This document shows, in pieces, positions 24,253-32,734 of a stretch of DNA of 39,562 nt. The stretch covers positions 1-39,562 of the forward strand of contig JAPLTE010000011.1 of NCBI GenBank assembly GCA_026398235.1, given 5' to 3'. The notes under the pieces were generated by a model. It ran no database searches, was not told the origin of the DNA, and saw only the letters and a list, made by a program, of their open reading frames with translations. The position numbers and the translations under genes were made by a program. Every line of letters begins with the position of its first letter. Position 1 is the stretch's first letter. Source of the stretch: Verrucomicrobiota bacterium. GTDB lineage: Bacteria > Verrucomicrobiota > Verrucomicrobiia > Chthoniobacterales > Chthoniobacteraceae.

Positions 24253-26529
24253 ATGAAAGCCCTTTTCGTAAACCCAGGCAAATCCGCCTACGGCTCCGGT
24301 CAGAGTATGCTGAAGCTCTTGGAGAAGCGCAATTTTTGCGCGGAAGTCGTTTGCCCTGGAGGAGGTCCGCTCGAAGAAAATCTTCACAAGCTTGGCGTTA
24401 AACATCATCACTTGGAATTCGGCAAATATGCCTTTTCCCGCCGTCCAGACTGGCATTTCGCCTTTTACAGCCGTTTCCGAAAAATCCTGAAGGAGTCCCG
24501 GCCTGAGGTGGTTGTGATCAATCTGGACGGGAACACCCCCTTGGTAACCCTTGCTGCGGTACGTGCGGGAATCCCGATCATCCGGTTCAGCCGGTTTGAA
24601 TTCCAGCGGCCCCAACGCTGGCTTGAGAACTGGTGCTGGCTCAAGGCTTCAGCCGTGATCTGCCCCTCGGAACTGGTGAAGCGCCAGGTGTTGGAGTGGG
24701 CTCCGGCGGATTTCAGTTCCAAGGTGCATTGTTGGTATGATCCTCACGTCGAACGCCCGGTTTCGGATACTGAAATTAAAGAGTTTCGGGAGAAAGCGGG
24801 ATTGGGCGCTTCAAAGACCGTGGTTTTTGTGGGACGCTTGCATCCGCTCAAGCGGATTGAAACAGCATTCCGGGCCTTGAGGGAAATCCGGCAAACTTTC
24901 GCTGATGCTCGCCTGCTCCTTGTCGGCTTCCATGATGGCTCGGGTCCCGGAGCGGCTTACGAAAAAAGCCTGCGCGATTTGGCAGTGCAGCTTGGCATTT
25001 CAAACGCCGTCCTTTTCTTGGGATATATGGACCGGGGCGATGTGCCTGTTGTGATGGCCGCTTCTGATGTCTGCGTTCTCCCGAGCGCATCGGAATCGTT
25101 CGGCATGGTCTTGACTGAGGCATGGTCAGTGCGCACGCCCACAGTCGCTTCGGATGTGGGTGGTTGCCGCGAAATTACCTCAGCCTCGGGTGGGGGACTG
25201 CTGGTGCCTGTGGGCGATCATCATGCTTTTGCGACGCAAATCTTGAAACTGCTCCAAAATCCCGTCCTGGCACAAAAGCACGGAGCGGCAGGGGAAGCCT
25301 GGGTCGCTGCCTATTGCGATTCCACGAAGTATGCAGAACGCTTCCGCCAACTGGTGCTGACGCTTGGTGGAGTAACCCCCATGCCCCGCAGTTCCGGCGT
25401 AACGGTAAATCATGAGCCGGGTGAACTCGCGAACAGCTTGGAAAAACAGCCCAAGCCGAAGGTCTGCATCGCGACCTTTTACCATGAGTCCCACCCGGGA
25501 GCGGTTCTGCAAGCTTACGCGCTCTCGAAAACCTTAAAGCATCTTGGGTGCGATGCTCAAATGCTCGCCTACACCCGGCCGGCTCGCGAGGGTCATGCCA
25601 ACCCCTTTAAGCGCCAAATTCTGCGGATCCTCACCCGCACCGATCGTTGCGATGCAGCCTACAAAGCATTCCGCTCCAAATTTTTGAAGGAAACCCAAGA
25701 GACCTATTCCAGCTACGACTCGATTGTTTCCCAGCCTCCACAAATGGATGCATCTGTTTGCGGGAGCGACCAGATTTGGAATCCTGCGCTGCTTGCGGGG
25801 CATCGGTATGACCCCACTTATTTTTTACAGTTTGGGCCTGATGCGCTTCCCCGTATTTCCTATGCGGCCAGCTTTGGCGGGCATCAACCGGATGCGGCGC
25901 AGTCGGAACTGCTTCGAAAATATTTCAGCCGTTTTGCCCATATATCCGTGCGGGAACCCGGTGGCCAGGCGCTATTGAAACAACTCCTCGGGCGCGAAGT
26001 CGCATTGACTTTGGACCCGACTTTGCTGCCGGAAAATTACGATGAATTGATTAGACCCTCCACGGAAAAAGGGTCGTATGTTTTGCTTTATGGCTTGCAA
26101 CATTCCCCTGAAATTCAGGCTGCCGCCAAAGAGGCGGGCGCATGCATGAACCTGCCGGTATGGTCGTATGGAGGACCCTTCGTGCCTTGGAAAAGAACAG
26201 GAAGGAGAATACTCGAGGAAGGACCGCTGAAATGGCTGGAACGGATTCAAAATGCCTCTGTGGTGGTTACCAACTCCTACCATGGAATGATCTTTAGCCT
26301 CCGGTTGAGAAAACGGGTCATTTTCGTCCCGAACCAAGGCAAGTTCACGGCAAGCAACGATCGGCTGTTCCATTTAAGCGATGTGTTGGGGATCCGCGAC
26401 CAAGTCATGCCTCAAAATATCCGGAGTGCCCTTTTGCAGGAAATGAACTGGGACACGTTTGATTCCCGCTTGGCCGAGCAACGCGAGGCCTCTCTGGCCT
26501 TTTTGCGCACGGCCATTCGCGACCTTTAA
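24253..26529 (+). CDS. Fusion of GT4 glycosyltransferase and polysaccharide pyruvyltransferase
   Basis: A 758-residue two-domain protein without any stop or frameshift between domains. Residues 1-375 are a GT-B glycosyltransferase of family 4: NPGKSAYGSGQSMLKLLEKR at the N-terminus, VVFVGRLHPLKRIETAFRAL near 196, and SESFGMVLTEAW near 279 with the EX7E-type motif. A linker of about 25 residues precedes a pyruvyltransferase domain (about 400-758): VCIATFYHESHPGAVLQAYA near 404, VCGSDQIWNP near 501, ISVREPGGQALL near 563, NSYHGMIFSLRLRKRVI near 675. It may add a sugar and pyruvylate it or its acceptor in succession. It is the second pyruvyltransferase of the locus. Starts 2 bp after the previous gene. 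Confidence 0.85.
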   Translation: MKALFVNPGKSAYGSGQSMLKLLEKRNFCAEVVCPGGGPLEENLHKLGVKHHHLEFGKYAFSRRPDWHFAFYSRFRKILKESRPEVVVINLDGNTPLVTLAAVRAGIPIIRFSRFEFQRPQRWLENWCWLKASAVICPSELVKRQVLEWAPADFSSKVHCWYDPHVERPVSDTEIKEFREKAGLGASKTVVFVGRLHPLKRIETAFRALREIRQTFADARLLLVGFHDGSGPGAAYEKSLRDLAVQLGISNAVLFLGYMDRGDVPVVMAASDVCVLPSASESFGMVLTEAWSVRTPTVASDVGGCREITSASGGGLLVPVGDHHAFATQILKLLQNPVLAQKHGAAGEAWVAAYCDSTKYAERFRQLVLTLGGVTPMPRSSGVTVNHEPGELANSLEKQPKPKVCIATFYHESHPGAVLQAYALSKTLKHLGCDAQMLAYTRPAREGHANPFKRQILRILTRTDRCDAAYKAFRSKFLKETQETYSSYDSIVSQPPQMDASVCGSDQIWNPALLAGHRYDPTYFLQFGPDALPRISYAASFGGHQPDAAQSELLRKYFSRFAHISVREPGGQALLKQLLGREVALTLDPTLLPENYDELIRPSTEKGSYVLLYGLQHSPEIQAAAKEAGACMNLPVWSYGGPFVPWKRTGRRILEEGPLKWLERIQNASVVVTNSYHGMIFSLRLRKRVIFVPNQGKFTASNDRLFHLSDVLGIRDQVMPQNIRSALLQEMNWDTFDSRLAEQREASLAFLRTAIRDL

Positions 26530-26539
26530 CTAAATAGCC

Positions 26540-27781
26540 ATGTCTGACCACACCTCAAAAAAGATCCGTGTCGCCTCGATCATCGCCTCTCAAACGGCGG
26601 GCGGAATCGGCCCGGTCTGCCGTTACGCCGCTGAAGGAATTGCGAAGCGGACGGGTTGGGATGTCACTTTGCTGAGCCTGCACGATCCGGTTGCTGATTT
26701 TATCGATGAAGCAAGCGGCCTGCGGATTGTCGGCCTTGGGTTGGAGGGCAACTGTGCGTGCCTGTTTCTCCGGTGGCTCGCCGAAAACCCGCAGGATGTG
26801 ATCATCACCAGCGACGTTTCACGCATCGAACCCGCCTTCTGTTTTCTGCCGCCGATCACGCGTCATCTCATGCAGATTCATGATTCAGGGCGGCGCTACC
26901 GGGATGTGGCCGTGCGGCATGCAGCATGGGTGGATGGCGTCACCTGTGTGGGGCAGCACATCGAGTCTTCGTTGCGGAAAAGCCTGGATCAAGTCGGGTT
27001 CAATGGCATTTTGCGTGCCGTCCACAATGGCGCGAATTTTCCTCCCCCCATCCAGCGCCAACCCCACGATGGACCGTTGCGGCTGCTTTTCATGGGCCGG
27101 GTGGAGGCATTTAAAGGGGTATTCGACTGCGTTCCGCTCCTTCAAAAACTCGAGCAGCTTGGCGTGCCTGCCACACTCAATATTGTGGGTGGGAAGAATG
27201 AGGCTTTGCGTCGGCAGTTCCAGCGCAAGGGGTTGGAAAAAAAGGTCATCTGGACAGGCCGCGTCTCTCATGCAGAGTGCTATGAGATTGCCGCAGCGTC
27301 GGACATTTTCCTCATGGCCAGCCGAAAGGAACCCTTTGGAATGGTGACTATTGAGGCCATGAGCATGGGTTGCGTGCCGATCGCGTACGACATCCCTTCG
27401 GGCAGCACCGAAATCATTGAACATGGCAAAAGCGGCTTGCTCGTTCCCCTTGGCGATATTCGCGCTTGGGCTGAACACATTCGCGACCTGCACCGCGACC
27501 GCAAGCGGCTGGCAGAGCTCTCCAGCCAAGCGATCCAGCGCGCCCGGACGACTTTTAATGAGGAGAACATGTCCAGCAACCTTGTCGGTTTGATTAACGA
27601 CGTGATGCTTCATGCTCACGACCACCCGGCTCAAAGGCAGGAGGGGATGCCAGAGGAAGAACCGGCGACCTACAGACCTTCACCCCGCGGATACCAGCGA
27701 CTGCCCGAAGGGTTGCGGCTATGGATTCGCACCCAGATGCATTCCAACCCCCGGCTGGCCCATTGGCTGCTGAACCGCTGA
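26540..27781 (+). CDS. Glycosyltransferase family 4
   Basis: A 413-residue GT-B enzyme. The N-terminal acceptor domain begins VASIIASQTAGGIGPVCRYA with the glycine-rich GGIG loop. The donor domain has LRLLFMGRVEAFKGVFDCVP near 182 (the GR--KG phosphate-binding motif) and MASRKEPFGMVTIEAMSMGC near 258-277, the EX7E motif of retaining GT4 enzymes. A tail of about 50 residues, charged and proline-containing, follows the catalytic core. Sugar specificity cannot be read from sequence. Likely adds one residue to the lipid-linked EPS repeat at the cytoplasmic face. Ends 8 bp before the broken acyltransferase gene. Confidence 0.88.
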   Translation: MSDHTSKKIRVASIIASQTAGGIGPVCRYAAEGIAKRTGWDVTLLSLHDPVADFIDEASGLRIVGLGLEGNCACLFLRWLAENPQDVIITSDVSRIEPAFCFLPPITRHLMQIHDSGRRYRDVAVRHAAWVDGVTCVGQHIESSLRKSLDQVGFNGILRAVHNGANFPPPIQRQPHDGPLRLLFMGRVEAFKGVFDCVPLLQKLEQLGVPATLNIVGGKNEALRRQFQRKGLEKKVIWTGRVSHAECYEIAAASDIFLMASRKEPFGMVTIEAMSMGCVPIAYDIPSGSTEIIEHGKSGLLVPLGDIRAWAEHIRDLHRDRKRLAELSSQAIQRARTTFNEENMSSNLVGLINDVMLHAHDHPAQRQEGMPEEEPATYRPSPRGYQRLPEGLRLWIRTQMHSNPRLAHWLLNR

Positions 27782-27789
27782 TCAAAAGC

Positions 27790-28929
27790 ATGCAAGTTTG
27801 TCAATCTCCGTCCCCTGCCTCAGTGGAACGCAATAGCGCTCACCTCTATTGGCTCGACTGGCTGCGTTTCCTGGCTGCCTTGATGGTGGTTGCCGCCCAT
27901 GCCCGGGGCGGCAATTGGCTGGAATGGGGACGCCTTGCCGAGGCCTCGCAGACCAAACTCGTGGCGGTCTTTTTTGCGCTGACCCGGGCGGGAACCGAAT
28001 CGGTGCTCGTTTTCTTTGTGTTGAGCGGTTTTTTAGTAGGAGGCAAGATGATTGAACGGCTGATAGACGGCACGTTTGACTTGCGCACGTACCTCATTGA
28101 CCGGGTCTCCCGGATCTATACCCCCTTGGCCCCGGCCCTGTGCTGGTCAGCCTTGGTGGCCTTTTAGCTGGGAAAACGGTTAACCTGGTTTGATCTGGGC
28201 ACCAATCTGCTGGGGCTTCAAGGAGGGTCTTTCCCCAATTTTGGGGACAACATGCCCCTCTGGTCTCTGGGCTATGAAATGTGGTTCTACTATTTGGCCG
28301 CAAGCCTGGCGGTCTGGCTTAAGGCTGGAACGCGCGGGCGCATCGGGGCAACCCTCGCGCTTGCCGTAGGTTTTGCCGTTTTCACCATGATGAAAGCAAC
28401 TTTCCTTTTTGCCTGGATTCTTGGAGCCGCCACTTTTTGGATGTGCAGTCGGCCACGTCAGCCCTGGCTGGCGGCTGCCGGCGGTGTGCTCGTGGCCATA
28501 GGGTATATTTCCAACCAGCTCAGATCGGCCACAACATCAGTAAATACCTTGGGTTGGATGCATTACGCTCCGTCCAACGACATAGCCATCCTCCTGCTTT
28601 CTCTCGGTATCGCCGTCTTGCTCCCATTTTTTACCCAGCTTGAGCCCAAATCAATGCTCGGAGTCCGGATGAATCATTTGGGAGCAAAACTCGCCGCCTT
28701 TTCCTATACTCTGTACCTCACGCATTATCCCGTGCTCTATGTTTGGGAGCACTTCCTGCCAGAACGGCATGCGGCCATCGATGTGACCTCACTCATCTGG
28801 TATCTGCTGCGGATTTTCTCTTGCGTCGCCTTTGCCTGGCTCTGTTATTTGCCGTTCGAAAAACAAACCGGTCGTTTGAGGAAAAAATTACAAAAGATCT
28901 GGACTCAACCGTCCAAAGTCGCTGCATGA
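27790..28929 (+). pseudogene. Membrane acyltransferase gene interrupted by an in-frame amber codon
   Basis: Acyltransferase-3 family gene of 379 codons with a TAG at 28165-28167 (codon 126). Before the stop: LYWLDWLRFLAALMVVAAHA with the catalytic-type His, VLVFFVLSGFLVGGKMIERL, LIDRVSRIYTPLAPAL. After it the same frame continues LGKRLTWFDLGTNLLGLQGG, then MPLWSLGYEMWFYYL and seven or so more helices to the end, with no other stop. The post-stop segment aligns with GNLIFLQ...GPLWSLANEFWYY of the intact paralogue at 34917, so this was one gene. A CAG-to-TAG change would explain it. It is either a recent pseudogene, a suppressed stop, or a sequencing error. Its stop overlaps the next ATG. Confidence 0.85.
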
Positions 28930-30197
28930 ATCTGAATCCAAATTGGTTTTGTGCCCAATTCGGAGGACGGGAACACTATGCTGTTCCCCGTGCACTGCAT
29001 GCGGCGGGAGCTTTGGACTGCTTGATGACGGATTTTTGGGCGGGGTCTGTGACCCGTGGCGTAGCCCGATTGCTGCCCTGCAAAGCCACCCGGTCCCTGG
29101 CAGCCAAGTGCCACGGCGATCTTCCCGATGGAAAAACGGATTCGTGGAATCTGCATTCTCTCGCTTGGGAGGCTCGGTTGCGGTGGATGACCAAGACAGG
29201 CGGCGTGACTGGCCGGTATCTGGGTTTTTGCGAATTGGGGAAACGCTTCGCGCACAAAGTCACCCGCTCGTTGAAAGCCCGGCGCAGTTTCCCAGAGAAC
29301 AGCGTCTTTTTCGGTTACGACACCTGCAGCCTTGAAGTGATGGAATATCTGAAGGAGCGGGGAGTCGCCTGTGTTTTGGATCAAATCGATCCATGTAGGG
29401 TGGAAGCCGAAATGGTGCGAGAAGAGCAGCAGAAGTGGCAGGGATGGGAGGACCGCCCACTGGATATCCCGGAGGAGTTTTACGAGCGCCATGCTCGGGA
29501 ATGGGCTCTGGCGGACAGGGTGGTTGTGAATTCCGAGTTCAGCCGCCAGGCGTTGATCCAGCAGGGGGTGCACGGCTCAAAAATTGTCGTGGTTCCGCTT
29601 AGCTATGAGCTGCATGACGAAATGACGGAGGGCGAAAAGGCCGCGTTCTCCCAGCGCAAAGAACTCAAGCGGTTTACGCAAGAAAAGCCTCTCCGCGTGT
29701 TGTTTCTCGGGCAAGTGATGCTTCGCAAGGGAATCCAATACCTGGCCCAAGCCGCAGAGCTCCTCCAGAATCTCCCGGTTAAATTCGACATTGTCGGGCC
29801 CATTCATATTTCCGCCAAGGCCGTCAAGACAGCTCCGCAAAATATGTTTTTCCATGGCCGCGCCACCCGCGACACAATCAATCAATGGTACCGAAGCGCC
29901 GATGTCTTCGTGTTGCCGACGCTTTCGGATGGTTTTGCGCTCACGCAAATCGAGGCCATGGCCAACGGATTGCCCGTGATCGCCACACCCAACTGCGGGG
30001 CCGTGGTCTCCGATGGCGTGGATGGTTTTCTCGTGCCGACCCGCGATCCCGAATCGCTTGCCCAAGTGATACGGCGTTACCTGGAAGAGCCGGAGATCCT
30101 GCAAAAGCATTGCGGGGCAGCCCTTCAAAAATCCAAACAATTTTCCCTGCATCGCGTCGGCACCGCATTGCTGGACCTTGGTCGGGAGATGCACTGA
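28926..30197 (+). CDS. Glycosyltransferase family 4
   Basis: A 423-residue GT-B glycosyltransferase beginning MNLNPNWFCAQFGGREHYAV, with the ATG overlapping the preceding stop (ATGA). An open frame continues upstream but that part lies over the acyltransferase gene in another frame. The donor-binding domain shows LRVLFLGQVMLRKGIQYLAQ near 258 and LPTLSDGFALTQIEAMANGL near 329; the first acidic residue of the EX7E motif is Asp here (SDGF). It has NSEFSRQALIQQGV near 201, typical of GT4 enzymes. Donor and acceptor sugars are unknown. Likely a cytoplasmic or membrane-associated step of repeat-unit assembly. Confidence 0.87.
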   Translation: MNLNPNWFCAQFGGREHYAVPRALHAAGALDCLMTDFWAGSVTRGVARLLPCKATRSLAAKCHGDLPDGKTDSWNLHSLAWEARLRWMTKTGGVTGRYLGFCELGKRFAHKVTRSLKARRSFPENSVFFGYDTCSLEVMEYLKERGVACVLDQIDPCRVEAEMVREEQQKWQGWEDRPLDIPEEFYERHAREWALADRVVVNSEFSRQALIQQGVHGSKIVVVPLSYELHDEMTEGEKAAFSQRKELKRFTQEKPLRVLFLGQVMLRKGIQYLAQAAELLQNLPVKFDIVGPIHISAKAVKTAPQNMFFHGRATRDTINQWYRSADVFVLPTLSDGFALTQIEAMANGLPVIATPNCGAVVSDGVDGFLVPTRDPESLAQVIRRYLEEPEILQKHCGAALQKSKQFSLHRVGTALLDLGREMH

Positions 30198-30210
30198 GCC
30201 TCGAATTTAT

Positions 30211-31614
30211 ATGTCAGAAATGTTAATAGAAATGCCGGGGGCATTCTGGATGGTCATGACCCTTCTCGCAGGCGGTTTTATTTGGAGCGTCTTGAACATC
30301 CGTCGGGGTCTAGGAATTCCCGTGGCGATGGCTCTTGGAACGGTCACGGTCTGGTATGTAGGCGATGCCCTTTATAATGATTACATCGAGACATACATGG
30401 CCCTTTTTGCCTCAGATGTTCTTACCGGAGCCTGGGTACAGATTGCCTTATTTCTTGTGGCATTTCTCTTCTTCACGCCGAGGCTGCACAGGTGGGTCAA
30501 TAAAGATTGCCTGAAGCTGCAGAGTCAAACCGTTTTCATGTTTAAGAATGGCGTCGATCAACCTCAATTTCAACGCGGGCTGACTCTGATGTTTCGCCCA
30601 GGCTTCAATTTGTGGATCATTCTAATCATCGGTGCCATACTTCGCTTCCAAGAAAATATTTTTTGGTATTTTTTCCCCTACTTAGGGAGGCACCCGGGAC
30701 CTTGGGTTACAGCGGGTTTGGGCACTGGAAAGGATTCCCTTCTTGCGTTGGCCAATTACCTGCAAATCATGGTCGGGGCTCTTTTTGGGGTTGTGGCTGC
30801 ATTATCGACGGATAAGAAAATCCGAAGGCTGGCTTTGTTGGGCGTTTTTTTGATCTGGCCCTATTACATTTTTGACAGAACGCGAAAATCGATCCTGGCC
30901 GTTATTGTCCCGGGTGCTCTTGGCTGGATCTTCTTCCGGATACGGGGGGGGATTATAAAGAAAGTTTCGATTCTGGCTGTTTTGTTTATTGTCATCAATG
31001 CATGGATGGGTTTCATCATCAGCCATCGCTTGGACACTTCTATCGCAGAAGCTTTTAGCAAAGAAGGTTTTAATCTCTCGGAAGATGCCAAGAAAAAGCA
31101 TGAAGGCCTGAATATGTTCGAGGAGCTTTGCTGGATCACCTCGCTGACCAGGAGCGGCGATTACAAGCCGGAATGGGGCGGAAATTATCTAGCCAATCTT
31201 GCGAACCCGATTCCCCGCTTTATTTGGCCGGGAAAGCCTACGATAGGTATCGATTATGCAATTGCTCGCGGGATGGGAGGCGCGGATACGGCTGTCGGCG
31301 TTTATGCAACCCTCTCCAATGGGTTGATCGGCCAGGGAATTGCCAATTTTGGTCTTTATGCCGGCCCGGCATTTGCGGCCATGCTGGTTGGGTTCTGGTG
31401 CTGCTGGTTGGCTCGTCTGGATTTATTAGGCAAAAAAATCGGCTATCTTCCGCTATTCGGCTTGGGGTTGATCACCACTTTTGCCATCGGCCGCGATATT
31501 ACTTTTCTCGACCTGTACCCCTGTGTGTTCGGTTTTGTCATTTGCTATTGGCTTAACCGTCCCAAGCCCCCGAAACAGTATAGGGGCCCAGCAAAAATCC
31601 AACATACGAGATAA
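30211..31614 (+). CDS. Candidate Wzy-type repeat-unit polymerase
   Basis: A 467-residue polytopic membrane protein with about 10-12 helices, starting MSEMLIEMPGAFWMVMTLLA. No strong domain signature is visible, as is usual for Wzy proteins. Supporting points are its position in an otherwise complete Wzx/Wzy locus, the long periplasmic-type loop of about 80 residues (SHRLDTSIAEAFSKEGFNLS to IPRFIWPGKPTIGID), and the small motifs DRTRKSILAVIVPG near 230 and LSNGLIGQGIANFGLYAGPA near 368, which recall O-antigen polymerases. The gene is more AT-rich than its flanking glycosyltransferases. It would polymerise lipid-linked repeat units in the periplasm under control of the co-polymerase at 10386. 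Confidence 0.68.
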   Translation: MSEMLIEMPGAFWMVMTLLAGGFIWSVLNIRRGLGIPVAMALGTVTVWYVGDALYNDYIETYMALFASDVLTGAWVQIALFLVAFLFFTPRLHRWVNKDCLKLQSQTVFMFKNGVDQPQFQRGLTLMFRPGFNLWIILIIGAILRFQENIFWYFFPYLGRHPGPWVTAGLGTGKDSLLALANYLQIMVGALFGVVAALSTDKKIRRLALLGVFLIWPYYIFDRTRKSILAVIVPGALGWIFFRIRGGIIKKVSILAVLFIVINAWMGFIISHRLDTSIAEAFSKEGFNLSEDAKKKHEGLNMFEELCWITSLTRSGDYKPEWGGNYLANLANPIPRFIWPGKPTIGIDYAIARGMGGADTAVGVYATLSNGLIGQGIANFGLYAGPAFAAMLVGFWCCWLARLDLLGKKIGYLPLFGLGLITTFAIGRDITFLDLYPCVFGFVICYWLNRPKPPKQYRGPAKIQHTR

Positions 31615-31633
31615 ACCGCAGAATTTCGAAAAT

Positions 31634-32731
31634 ATGCGCCTTATTTTTTGGCAAAATCTCATCAGCCCTCATCAGACGCCGTTCATGCGTGCACTCGCGG
31701 AGTCCGGCCATGACGTGGTCGTGGTATCCACCGAGGCGATGTCCGCGGATAGGCGTCAATTAGGATGGGAGGTGCCCCATCTCAAATCGGCCGAGATCAT
31801 TCTGGCTCCATCTGCTGCGCAAGTCCGAGAGATTGTTGAGTCAAGCGCGGAGGATTCCATCCATATCATTTCCGGCGCCCGAGGCACGCTGCTGGGAAAA
31901 CAAGCGGCCAAAGCCTGTCGCGCGTTGGGGCGCAGGTTCGGAATCGTCACCGAGGCACCCGATCCCCGGGGTCTTGCCGGGGTGCTGCGATGGGTGAAAT
32001 ATACGTGGGAGCAAATCACAATTGGCGAAGATTTCGATTTCCTCCTGGCCATGGGGGAGATGGGCATGGACTGGTTTAAATCGTGCGGCTACTCGGCAGA
32101 CCGCATCTATCCCTTCGCCTACATTACCGAGTTGCCTTTGCTGGAAATACCCCCACAGCATAATGGTCCATTGCATTTCCTTTTCGCGGGTCGGCTTATT
32201 GACCTTAAAGGTGTGGATCTTCTCATCCGGGCGCTCGCAAAAATTCCCGATGCCGTGTTGACCATCGTGGGCGATGGACCCGAAAGGCCCCGCCTCCAAG
32301 GATTGGCAGAAAGCATGGGTGTATCGGAACGCATCCAATGGTTGGGACAACTCAAAGCAAGTCTGGGTATTGAGCACATTTCGCGAGCCGATGTCCTGGT
32401 ATTGCCGAGCCGAAAAGATGGCTGGGGCGCTGTCGTAAACGAAGCTTTGATGGCTGGAACCCCCGTGATTTGCAGCACGGCGTGCGGAGCATCGGATCTG
32501 ATCCGCCACCCCTGGCTTGGGACGGTGTTCCGGGCCAACGATACGGATTCACTCGCAAAGGCAATGGCACAATGGAATCAGCATGGGCCCATTTCTCCGG
32601 AAAACCGGCAGCGGATTCGGACATGGGCGCACTGCATTGAGGCAAACCCCATCGCCAAATATATGGAAAAAGTCCTCGCACACGTTTATGAGCAAGGCCC
32701 GCGTCCGCAAGCTCCCTGGCGGCAGGTTTGA
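31634..32731 (+). CDS. Glycosyltransferase family 4
   Basis: A 365-residue GT-B enzyme. The ATG at 31634 gives MRLIFWQNLISPHQTPFMRA, the normal N-terminal strand; an open frame that begins upstream at 31481 only overlaps the polymerase gene. The donor domain contains HFLFAGRLIDLKGVDLLIRA near 179-198 and VLPSRKDGWGAVVNEALMAG near 255, where Asp replaces the first Glu of the EX7E motif. Short for the family but apparently complete. It presumably adds one sugar to the lipid-linked intermediate. The next gene starts 3 bp downstream. Confidence 0.87.
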   Translation: MRLIFWQNLISPHQTPFMRALAESGHDVVVVSTEAMSADRRQLGWEVPHLKSAEIILAPSAAQVREIVESSAEDSIHIISGARGTLLGKQAAKACRALGRRFGIVTEAPDPRGLAGVLRWVKYTWEQITIGEDFDFLLAMGEMGMDWFKSCGYSADRIYPFAYITELPLLEIPPQHNGPLHFLFAGRLIDLKGVDLLIRALAKIPDAVLTIVGDGPERPRLQGLAESMGVSERIQWLGQLKASLGIEHISRADVLVLPSRKDGWGAVVNEALMAGTPVICSTACGASDLIRHPWLGTVFRANDTDSLAKAMAQWNQHGPISPENRQRIRTWAHCIEANPIAKYMEKVLAHVYEQGPRPQAPWRQV

Positions 32732-32734
32732 AAT

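Noticed and set aside
26885-27634. 249-residue minus-strand open frame
   Set aside because: It is the antisense of a well-supported GT4 gene and has no start signal or recognisable domain.
28743-28925. Upstream extension of the glycosyltransferase at 28926
   Set aside because: It overlaps the acyltransferase frame and would remove the ATGA coupling; its sequence is unlike any glycosyltransferase N-terminus.
28252-28929. A separate 225-residue acyltransferase gene
   Set aside because: It is in the same frame as the upstream half, and the 84 nt between the amber codon and this ATG encode conserved acyltransferase sequence, so it is the 3' part of one broken gene.
30672-30690. Inverted repeat CCCTA-CT-TAGGG resembling the 7282 dyad
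   Set aside because: It lies inside the Wzy candidate coding sequence and lacks the outer bases, so it is most likely chance.
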